A stretch of 64,000 nucleotides of DNA from Colwellia psychrerythraea (lineage in GTDB: Bacteria > Pseudomonadota > Gammaproteobacteria > Enterobacterales > Alteromonadaceae): positions 248,001 to 312,000 of the forward strand of contig NZ_JQED01000005.1 in NCBI RefSeq assembly GCF_000764225.1, read 5' to 3'. How positions within the stretch are numbered: the first letter of the stretch is position 1; each line of letters starts with the position of its first letter. This document shows, piece by piece, positions 55,117-64,000 of the stretch. A program made the position numbers and the translations under genes. Below the pieces are notes generated by a model, which worked only from the letters and a program-made list of their open reading frames with translations, was not told the origin of the DNA and made no database searches.

Positions 55117-57216
55117 CTAACGAGTTTCCATAATTTTTTGTGCTACCAATTTCGGCGTTTCATTATACTGCTGAAACTCCATAGAGTAAGATGCACGGCC
55201 TTGTGTAGCACTACGCAAGTCGGTAGCATAACCAAACATTTCGGCTAGGGGTACCAATGCATTTACAATTTTTGAACCTGACGGACCTTCATCCATACCG
55301 TCAATCATACCTCGACGACGATTTAGGTCTCCTACAACATCACCCATATTGGCTTCTGGTGTAGTGACTTCAACTTTCATCATAGGCTCTAAGATAACAG
55401 GATTTGCTTCAAGCGCACCCTTTCTAAAGCCCATAGATGCAGCGACCTTAAATGCTATCTCATTTGAGTCAACATCATGAAAAGATCCATCATATAGAGT
55501 GACTTTTATGTCTAATAAAGGATATCCAGCTAAAACACCGCTATCCATTTGCTCTTTACAGCCTTTTTCTACTGCTGGAATAAATTCTTTTGGTACTGCG
55601 CCGCCAACGATTTCGTTAACGAACTCAAAACCAGCACCTTCTTCGTTTGGTTCCATTTTCAACCAAACATGACCAAACTGACCTTTACCACCTGATTGAC
55701 GAACAAACTTGCCTTCAACTTCAACAGAGCTGCGAATCGTTTCTCGGTATGAAACTTGAGGGTTACCTACATTACACTCAACACTAAATTCACGTTTCAT
55801 ACGTTCAACTAGGATATCTAAGTGTAACTCTCCCATACCTGAGATTATCGTCTGTCCCGTTTCATCATCAGTAGCCACTCTAAATGAAGGGTCTTCTGCT
55901 GCCAGTTTACCTAAAGCGATTCCCATTTTTTCTTGTGCTGCGAGTGTTCTTGGCTCTACGGCTACAGAAATTACTGGTTCAGGAAACTCCATACGCTCTA
56001 GTGTAATGATATGCTTAGCATCACATAAAGTATCACCCGTGGTGACATCTTTCAAACCTATTGCAGCAGCAATATCACCCGCACGAACTTCTTTAATTTC
56101 TTGTCTGTCGTTAGCATGCATTTGTACTATGCGACCAAAACGTTCTTTTTTACCTTTTACTGGGTTATGAACACTATCACCTGTTTGCACTACACCTGAA
56201 TATACACGGAAGAATGTCAGTGTACCAACAAATGGGTCAGTTGCTATTTTAAAGGCAAGTGCTGAAAATGGTGCTGAATCGTCTGCAGGTCGACTGCCTT
56301 CAGTTTCATCTTTATCATCATTGATGCCCGTAATAGCAGCAACTTCCGTTGGTGATGGTAAATATTCAATTACGGCATCAAGAACCGCTTGAACACCTTT
56401 ATTTTTAAAAGCACTACCACAACTACACAAGATAATTTCATTGGCAAGTGTGCGAGCACGCAAGCCGACTTTAATCTCTTCTTCGGTTAAATCACCTTCT
56501 TCAAGGTATTTATCCATCAATTCTTCATTCGCTTCAGCAGCTTCTGAAACAAGGTGTTCACGCCACTCTTCAGCAAGTTCTTGCATATCGGCAGGAATAT
56601 CTTCATAGCTAAAGCTCATGCCTTGGTCACTAGCATTCCAGTTAATGGCCTTCATTTTAACTAGATCAACAATACCTTCAAAATCATCTTCGGCACCAAT
56701 AGCCAAATGAATAGGTACCGCATTTGCACCTAAACGTGTTTTGAGTTGCTCAACAACAGATAAGAAGTCAGCCCCAGTTCTATCCATTTTGTTAACAAAA
56801 ACGATACGTGGTACCGCATACTTCTCCATTTGGCGCCAAACTGTTTCAGTTTGTGGTTGAACACCAGAAGAACCACACAGCACGAGAACAGCGCCATCAA
56901 GCACACGTAACGAACGCTCAACTTCGATAGTAAAATCAACATGACCAGGAGTATCAATAATATTGATACGATGATCATCAAACTGACCTTCCATTCCCTT
57001 CCAGAAACACGTTGTTGCTGCTGAGGTTATAGTTATTCCACGTTCTTGCTCTTGTTCCATCCAATCCATAGTGGCCGCGCCGTCATGCACTTCACCAATC
57101 TTATGAGACAGACCTGTATAGAATAATACGCGTTCTGTGGTTGTCGTTTTACCTGCATCTACATGCGCACAAATACCAATATTACGGTAGCGCTCTATAG
57201 GGGTGATACGGGCCAA
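55117..57216 (-). CDS. fusA: Elongation factor G
   Basis: 699 residues. It is the GTPase that drives ribosomal translocation. [10 protein letters not shown] is near residue 18, DTPGHVDF near 90, and NKMD near 142. All five domains appear complete. The start codon is TTG at 57214-57216, because upstream in frame there are only ATT, TTC, GAT, GAG and then TAA. GAGG lies eight bases before the TTG. A TTG start is unusual for so highly expressed a gene. It is separated from rpsG by 255 bases with strong hairpins. Confidence 0.97.
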   Translation of the reverse strand: MARITPIERYRNIGICAHVDAGKTTTTERVLFYTGLSHKIGEVHDGAATMDWMEQEQERGITITSAATTCFWKGMEGQFDDHRINIIDTPGHVDFTIEVERSLRVLDGAVLVLCGSSGVQPQTETVWRQMEKYAVPRIVFVNKMDRTGADFLSVVEQLKTRLGANAVPIHLAIGAEDDFEGIVDLVKMKAINWNASDQGMSFSYEDIPADMQELAEEWREHLVSEAAEANEELMDKYLEEGDLTEEEIKVGLRARTLANEIILCSCGSAFKNKGVQAVLDAVIEYLPSPTEVAAITGINDDKDETEGSRPADDSAPFSALAFKIATDPFVGTLTFFRVYSGVVQTGDSVHNPVKGKKERFGRIVQMHANDRQEIKEVRAGDIAAAIGLKDVTTGDTLCDAKHIITLERMEFPEPVISVAVEPRTLAAQEKMGIALGKLAAEDPSFRVATDDETGQTIISGMGELHLDILVERMKREFSVECNVGNPQVSYRETIRSSVEVEGKFVRQSGGKGQFGHVWLKMEPNEEGAGFEFVNEIVGGAVPKEFIPAVEKGCKEQMDSGVLAGYPLLDIKVTLYDGSFHDVDSNEIAFKVAASMGFRKGALEANPVILEPMMKVEVTTPEANMGDVVGDLNRRRGMIDGMDEGPSGSKIVNALVPLAEMFGYATDLRSATQGRASYSMEFQQYNETPKLVAQKIMETR

Positions 57217-57395
57217 AATGAAATCCTCTTAGCATTACTCGTCAATAGAACCAGTAATTAAAATTTAATGTTATTAAGTAAATACTCGTTAGTGCTCTTA
57301 ACCGAGGTCAAAGTATTTAATTAATAAAACTATACTATAAAAATTTATCTACAATCTATGAATCAGTACTAAAAGCACTAGTCCGTAAAATGAGT

Positions 57396-57445
57396 ATGGC
57401 TAGCAAGAGAAACTCTTGCTAGCCATGTACCTACCCTAAGGTAGG
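57396..57445 (-). promoter_or_regulatory. Two hairpins between rpsG and fusA
   Basis: ATGGCTAGCAAGAG (57396-57409) pairs perfectly with CTCTTGCTAGCCAT (57413-57426) across a 3-nt loop. Next to it CCTACC (57430-57435) pairs with GGTAGG (57440-57445). Only a short T-run follows on the minus strand. They could attenuate read-through from rpsLG into fusA-tuf or serve as a processing site. Confidence 0.55.
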
Positions 57446-57471
57446 CAATACAATCAGTCAATACTGCTATC

Positions 57472-57945
57472 TTACCAGCGGTAGTGAGCGAATGCTTTGT
57501 TAGCATCAGCCATACGGTGAACGTCTTCACGTTTCTTAACCGCTGAACCTTTGCTGTCAGACGCATCTAACATTTCGTTAGCTAGGCGCTGAGCCATTGA
57601 TTTTTCACCACGTTTACGAGCTGCTTCAACTAACCAACGCATGGCTAGAGCATTACGACGCACAGGACGTACTTCAACTGGAACTTGATAAGTAGAACCA
57701 CCAACACGACGAGATTTAACTTCGACAGATGGGCGGATGTTATCTAAAGCAGTTTCGAAAAGCTCTAAGTGAGTTTTCTCGCTGTTTTTTTCAGTTAAAA
57801 TGTCTAATGCACCGTATACAATTTTTTCTGCAGTAGATTTTTTACCATCAACCATAAGGATGTTGATGAATTTTGCTAAAAGTTCGTTATGGAACTTAGG
57901 ATCTGGCAATATTTGACGTTGCCCAACGACGCGTCTTCTTGGCAT
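57472..57945 (-). CDS. rpsG: 30S ribosomal protein S7
   Basis: 157 residues. It is a primary assembly protein of the small-subunit head that binds 16S rRNA. The start [18 protein letters not shown] and the block [16 protein letters not shown] are typical. GGAGAA precedes the ATG. It lies 116 bases after rpsL in the str operon. Confidence 0.97.
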   Translation of the reverse strand: MPRRRVVGQRQILPDPKFHNELLAKFINILMVDGKKSTAEKIVYGALDILTEKNSEKTHLELFETALDNIRPSVEVKSRRVGGSTYQVPVEVRPVRRNALAMRWLVEAARKRGEKSMAQRLANEMLDASDSKGSAVKKREDVHRMADANKAFAHYRW

Positions 57946-58061
57946 CTTAATTCTCCGTGTTATTCAGGTTTAACCCAAAATACATAAATTTAAAAAATTT
58001 TAATTTGGCCTTACTTAACGTTTCTTATCTTTTCCTATTTATCTAGGCAAAAATGGAAAAC

Positions 58062-58670
<609 letters not shown>

Positions 58671-58700
58671 AAAACCGTACCTTTTGCAAGGTACGGTTTT
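58671..58700 (-). terminator. Terminator of the rpoBC transcript
   Basis: AAAACCGTACCTT (58671-58683) pairs perfectly with AAGGTACGGTTTT (58688-58700), loop TTGC, with a T-run on the minus strand, 52 bases after the rpoC stop. It isolates rpoBC from rpsL. Confidence 0.9.
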
Positions 58701-58751
58701 ATTTCAACGCTTAACTAGACTAAATAGCGGGTTTCCCCTTAAAAAGCGTTA

Positions 58752-61700
58752 CTAATTATTGTCAGAAAGTAAATCTGAATTTAACGCATCAGTTAATGCT
58801 TTTTCTGCATCATCTGCTGAAACAGTACTTTCAACAACTGGCTCTAGAGAAGCAGCTTTGCGTCTTGCTCGTTCTTGATGGTACGAATAACCTGTACCAG
58901 CCGGGATTAAACGACCAACGATAACATTTTCTTTCAAACCACGTAGACCATCTTTCTTACCTGCAACAGCAGCTTCAGTAAGTACACGTGTTGTTTCTTG
59001 GAAAGACGCCGCTGAAATGAATGATTCAGTTGCAAGTGATGCTTTAGTGATACCCATCATCTGCATTTCATATTCAGCTGGTTGCTTGCCGGCCGCTTCA
59101 AGTTCACGGTTTTCAATGTTAACGCGTGCTACTTCAACTTGCTCACCTTTAAGGAAGCTAGATTCACCCGCATCAAGAATTTCACATTTACGGATCATCT
59201 GACGAACGATAACTTCGATGTGTTTATCGTTAATCTTAACCCCTTGCAAACGGTAAACTTCTTGTACTTCGTTAACAATGTAATTAGCCACTGGAGCAAC
59301 ACCACGTAAACGCAAGATATCATGCGGAGATTCAGGACCATCGGCAATAACTTCACCTTTGATTACTGGCTCACCTTCGTAGATATTAAGTTGACGCGTT
59401 TTCGGTATCATTTCTTCGTATACTTCACCGCTAGGTTGAGTAATCAATAAACGTACTTTACCTTTAGTTTCTTTACCAAAAGCAACAACACCCGTTTTCT
59501 CTGCAAGGATTGCAGGTAGTTTAGGTTTACGCGCTTCGAATAAATCAGCAACACGAGGAAGACCACCAGTAATATCACGAGTTTTTGAACTTGCTTGTGG
59601 TATACGAGCTAGTGCATCACCTACGCCAACATCCGCACCATCTTCAAGGTTTACAATTGCATTACCTGGTAAATAGTAAAGTGCTGGAATTTCAGTTCCT
59701 GCAATCATGACTTCTTTACCTTTAGCATCAATAAGTTTCAATGCTGGGCGCATTTCTTTACCCGTTGCAGTACGCTGCGCAGCATCAGTAATTACGATAC
59801 TTGATAAACCAGTTAACTCATCAGTTTGGCGAACCATAGTTACGCCATCAGCAAGATCAACGAATTGAACCTTACCTGCCACTTCCGTGATGATAGGATG
59901 CGTATGTGGGTCCCAGTTAGCGATTGTATCGCCTGAGTTCACTGCTTCACCATCATTTTTAGAAAGTACAGAACCGTAAGGTACTTTATAACGTTCTTTT
60001 TCACGACCCATTTCATCAATAATAGTTAACTCTGATGAACGTGACGTAATAACAAGATGCTTCTCTGAATTAGTTACAAACTTCGCGTTTTGTAATTTCA
60101 AAGTACCAGTATTTTTAACTTGTACGCTGTTTTCAGCTGTAGCACGAGATGCAGCACCACCGATATGGAACGTACGCATAGTTAACTGTGTACCTGGTTC
60201 ACCAATTGATTGTGCAGCAACTACACCAATCGCTTCACCTTGGTTGATCATATGACCACGGGCCAAATCACGACCATAACAGTTAGCACAAATACCGAAG
60301 TCAGTTTTACAGGTAATGATTGAACGTACTTTGATTTGGTCTACTGAATTTTCTTCAATAACATCACAAAGCGCTTCATCAATTAAAGTGTTACGTGGAA
60401 GTAATACTTCTTCAGTACCTGGAATCAATACATCGTCACACACTACACGACCTAAAACACGTTCGCGTAATGGTTCTACAACATCACCACCTTCAATTAA
60501 TGGCGTCATTAATAAACCATCTGTAGTGCCACAGTCATGATTTGTAACCACTAAATCTTGTGCAACATCAACTAAACGTCGAGTTAAGTAACCCGAGTTA
60601 GCTGTTTTAAGTGCTGTATCGGCAAGACCTTTACGCGCACCATGCGTTGAGATGAAGTATTGTAATACGTTTAGACCTTCACGGAAGTTTGCCGTGATCG
60701 GTGTTTCGATGATTGAACCATCTGGTTTAGCCATCAAACCACGCATACCAGCTAACTGACGAATCTGAGCGGCACTACCACGAGCACCCGAGTCAGCCAT
60801 CATGAAGATAGAGTTGAAAGAATCTTGCTCTTCCATTTCACCGTCACGGTTTTCAACCATTTCTCTCGATAAGTTGTCCATCATTGCTTTCGAAACTTTT
60901 TCGTTCGCAGAAGACCAAATATCGATTACTTTGTTGTATTTCTCACCAGCAGTTACAAGACCTTGGTCAAACTGTGCTTGAATCTCAGCAACTTCAGCTT
61001 CTGAATCATCAATGATGGTGTACTTAGCTTCTGGAATAACCATATCATCGATACCAACAGAACAACCTGCGATCATCGCGTAATGGAAGCCTGTGTACAT
61101 GATTTGGTCAGCAAACATTACCGTTTCTTTTAAGCCTAAGTTACGGTAAGCATGGTTAATCAATTTTGAAATTGGTTTTTTACCAAGTGGTTGGTCAATT
61201 AGGTCATAAGGTAAGCCCTTAGGACATACTTGCCACATAATTGCGCGACCAACTGTTGTGTCACGTAATTTAGTCACGGCTTCCCATTCACCGTCAGCAT
61301 TTTTAACATGCTCGGTAATGCGAACTTTAATGCGAGCATGAAGTTCAGCAATACCGGTACGGTAAGCCTTTTCTACTTCTTTCTCATCAGTAAAGTACAT
61401 GCCTTCACCTAGACCATTAATGCGGAATCTTGTTAGGTAATATAGACCTAATACAACATCCTGTGATGGTACTATGATTGGCTCACCGTTAGCTGGTGCT
61501 AACACGTTGTTCGTTGACATCATCAACGTACGTGCTTCCATTTGTGCTTCGATTGTCAACGGTACATGTACCGCCATTTGGTCACCATCGAAATCGGCAT
61601 TGTATGCCGCACAAACTAGTGGATGAAGATGAATCGCTTTACCTTCAATTAACACTGGTTCAAAAGCTTGGATACCTAATCTATGTAGAGTAGGTGCACG

Positions 61701-62972
61701 GTTAAGCATTACTGGATGTTCGCGGATTACTTCATCAAGTACATCCCAAACTTCAGCGCCTTCACGTTCAACTAATTTCTTAGCGGCTTTAATCGTAGTC
61801 GCTAAACCACGTGCTTCTAATTTACCGTAGATAAATGGCTTGAATAATTCAAGTGCCATTTTCTTAGGAAGACCACATTGATGTAATTTCAATGTTGGAC
61901 CAACCGTGATTACAGAACGACCAGAGTAATCTACACGCTTACCAAGTAAGTTCTGACGGAAACGACCTTGCTTACCCTTGATCATATCAGCAAGAGATTT
62001 AAGAGGACGTTTGTTAGAACCGGTAATAGCGCGACCACGGCGACCGTTATCTAGAAGTGCATCAACAGACTCTTGTAACATACGTTTTTCGTTACGTACG
62101 ATAATGTCTGGTGCAACTAGATCTAAAAGACGTTTAAGACGGTTGTTACGGTTAATAACACGACGGTAAAGATCGTTAAGATCTGAAGTCGCAAAACGAC
62201 CGCCATCTAGTGGTACTAATGGACGTAAATCTGGCGGTAAAATTGGTAAAACATTCATAATCATCCACTCAGGTTTATTACCTGAGGCTGCGAATGCTTC
62301 CATTAATTTTAAACGCTTAGTGATTTTTTTACGTTTAGTTTCACTACCAATTTCAGGTAATTCTTCACGCATTTGCGCTACTTCACCGTCTAAATCGATT
62401 TGTTGTAATAAAGCTAATACCGCTTCAGCACCCATTAAGGCGTCAAATTCATCACCGTGCTCTTCTAACGCATCAAGATATTCTTCTTCTGTTAGAATTT
62501 GGCTTTTTTCTAATGTTGTTAAACCAGGTTCAGTTACAACATAAGATTCAAAATAAAGCACACGCTCAATATCACGCAACGTCATATCAAGTAGTAAACC
62601 AATACGTGATGGTAATGATTTTAAGAACCAGATGTGAGCTACTGGACTTGCTAATTCGATATGACCCATACGGTCACGACGAACTTTAGTCAATGTAACT
62701 TCTACGCCACATTTTTCACAGATAACACCACGATGCTTCAAACGTTTGTATTTGCCACAAAGACATTCATAGTCTTTTACTGGGCCAAAAATACGCGCAC
62801 AGAATAAGCCGTCACGTTCTGGCTTAAAAGTACGATAGTTAATGGTTTCTGGCTTTTTAACTTCACCAAATGACCAAGAACGTACCAAATCTGGCGACGC
62901 TAAGCCGATGCGAATACCATCGAAGTCTTCGGTTTGATTTTGTTGCTTAAGAAACTTAAGTAAATCTTTCAC
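58752..62972 (-). CDS. rpoC: RNA polymerase beta' subunit
   Basis: 1406 residues. The N-terminal zinc site is [20 protein letters not shown] (residues about 70-88). The catalytic [12 protein letters not shown], which binds the active-site magnesium, lies near 458. The rest, to the C terminus, is intact. The start is GTG with AGGAG upstream, as in E. coli. It lies 108 bases after rpoB in the rpoBC unit. Confidence 0.98.
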   Translation of the reverse strand: MKDLLKFLKQQNQTEDFDGIRIGLASPDLVRSWSFGEVKKPETINYRTFKPERDGLFCARIFGPVKDYECLCGKYKRLKHRGVICEKCGVEVTLTKVRRDRMGHIELASPVAHIWFLKSLPSRIGLLLDMTLRDIERVLYFESYVVTEPGLTTLEKSQILTEEEYLDALEEHGDEFDALMGAEAVLALLQQIDLDGEVAQMREELPEIGSETKRKKITKRLKLMEAFAASGNKPEWMIMNVLPILPPDLRPLVPLDGGRFATSDLNDLYRRVINRNNRLKRLLDLVAPDIIVRNEKRMLQESVDALLDNGRRGRAITGSNKRPLKSLADMIKGKQGRFRQNLLGKRVDYSGRSVITVGPTLKLHQCGLPKKMALELFKPFIYGKLEARGLATTIKAAKKLVEREGAEVWDVLDEVIREHPVMLNRAPTLHRLGIQAFEPVLIEGKAIHLHPLVCAAYNADFDGDQMAVHVPLTIEAQMEARTLMMSTNNVLAPANGEPIIVPSQDVVLGLYYLTRFRINGLGEGMYFTDEKEVEKAYRTGIAELHARIKVRITEHVKNADGEWEAVTKLRDTTVGRAIMWQVCPKGLPYDLIDQPLGKKPISKLINHAYRNLGLKETVMFADQIMYTGFHYAMIAGCSVGIDDMVIPEAKYTIIDDSEAEVAEIQAQFDQGLVTAGEKYNKVIDIWSSANEKVSKAMMDNLSREMVENRDGEMEEQDSFNSIFMMADSGARGSAAQIRQLAGMRGLMAKPDGSIIETPITANFREGLNVLQYFISTHGARKGLADTALKTANSGYLTRRLVDVAQDLVVTNHDCGTTDGLLMTPLIEGGDVVEPLRERVLGRVVCDDVLIPGTEEVLLPRNTLIDEALCDVIEENSVDQIKVRSIITCKTDFGICANCYGRDLARGHMINQGEAIGVVAAQSIGEPGTQLTMRTFHIGGAASRATAENSVQVKNTGTLKLQNAKFVTNSEKHLVITSRSSELTIIDEMGREKERYKVPYGSVLSKNDGEAVNSGDTIANWDPHTHPIITEVAGKVQFVDLADGVTMVRQTDELTGLSSIVITDAAQRTATGKEMRPALKLIDAKGKEVMIAGTEIPALYYLPGNAIVNLEDGADVGVGDALARIPQASSKTRDITGGLPRVADLFEARKPKLPAILAEKTGVVAFGKETKGKVRLLITQPSGEVYEEMIPKTRQLNIYEGEPVIKGEVIADGPESPHDILRLRGVAPVANYIVNEVQEVYRLQGVKINDKHIEVIVRQMIRKCEILDAGESSFLKGEQVEVARVNIENRELEAAGKQPAEYEMQMMGITKASLATESFISAASFQETTRVLTEAAVAGKKDGLRGLKENVIVGRLIPAGTGYSYHQERARRKAASLEPVVESTVSADDAEKALTDALNSDLLSDNN

Positions 62973-63001
62973 ACACTTCTCCTGTCGGAGTTAAACTTTG
63001 A

Positions 63002-63061
63002 GAAGAAGGCAGGTTTATTTGCCTTCTTCGCTTATTGGCTTATCCATCAGGATAAGCCAAT
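63002..63061 (-). promoter_or_regulatory. Paired hairpins between rpoB and rpoC
   Basis: GAAGAAGGCA (63002-63011) pairs with TGCCTTCTTC (63020-63029). ATTGGCTTATCC (63034-63045) pairs perfectly with GGATAAGCCAAT (63050-63061) across a 4-nt loop. The two stems sit four bases apart in the 107-base intergenic region and lack T-runs. Confidence 0.6.
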
Positions 63062-63079
63062 TGACTTATGGTTTGAAAC

Positions 63080-64000
<921 letters not shown>

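Overview
The window looks like an ordinary chromosomal region of a low-GC marine gammaproteobacterium of the Alteromonadales, most likely Colwellia or a close relative. This is inferred from protein resemblance, AT-rich intergenic DNA and gene order; no database search was possible. There is no prophage, CRISPR array, tRNA or rRNA gene, or intact insertion sequence. The most unusual structure is a tandem array built from copies of the 3' end of nosZ and its terminator.

Layout. 1-5 kb: an unidentified gene running off the left edge, then a peroxide-defence block (ahpF, ahpC, oxyR) with a recognisable OxyR site, a MITE-like element between ahpC and ahpF, and a PEP-CTERM protein gene. 5-9 kb: LysE exporter, a 41-residue membrane microprotein behind a perfect FNR box, a secreted isoaspartyl peptidase/asparaginase and an NhaC-type antiporter. 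9-14 kb: anmK and an M23 endopeptidase, divergent from tyrS. 14-17 kb: DcaP-like porin plus an exported glutaminase.

17-26 kb: the nitrous oxide reductase cluster nosRZDFYL. FNR-type boxes precede both nosR and nosD. Between nosZ and nosD lie three 260-bp tandem units plus a degenerate unit, with five terminator hairpins in about 1 kb counting nosZ's own. 26-32 kb: TraB/GumN protein, DUF4136 lipoprotein, RraB-family protein, PlsC and a TonB-dependent receptor. 32-40 kb (minus strand): TRIC-type channel, CobD/CbiB-like protein, mtnN, coaX-birA-murB, an NfsB-like nitroreductase, and an acrylyl-CoA reductase (acuI-like) with its TetR regulator. That last pair has two copies of a shared operator.

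40-46 kb: a phage-shock operon behind a sigma-54-like promoter and starting with a small exported protein, an enoyl-CoA hydratase, then a PCuAC copper chaperone, DUF2333 and beta-barrel operon, and a lytic transglycosylase. 46-52 kb: cysJIH assimilatory sulfate reduction and a fused nucleoside-recognition membrane protein. 52-64 kb (minus strand): epmA and the housekeeping block tuf, fusA, rpsG, rpsL, rpoC and the C-terminal part of rpoB. Strong hairpins punctuate this block, and fusA seems to start at TTG.

How the parts fit: the nos genes support anaerobic N2O respiration and need copper delivered to NosZ; NosDFYL and possibly the PCuAC protein serve that. The FNR boxes suggest oxygen control of nos and of the 41-residue microprotein. 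The peroxide genes and acrylate-type detoxification genes suit an aerobic marine heterotroph.
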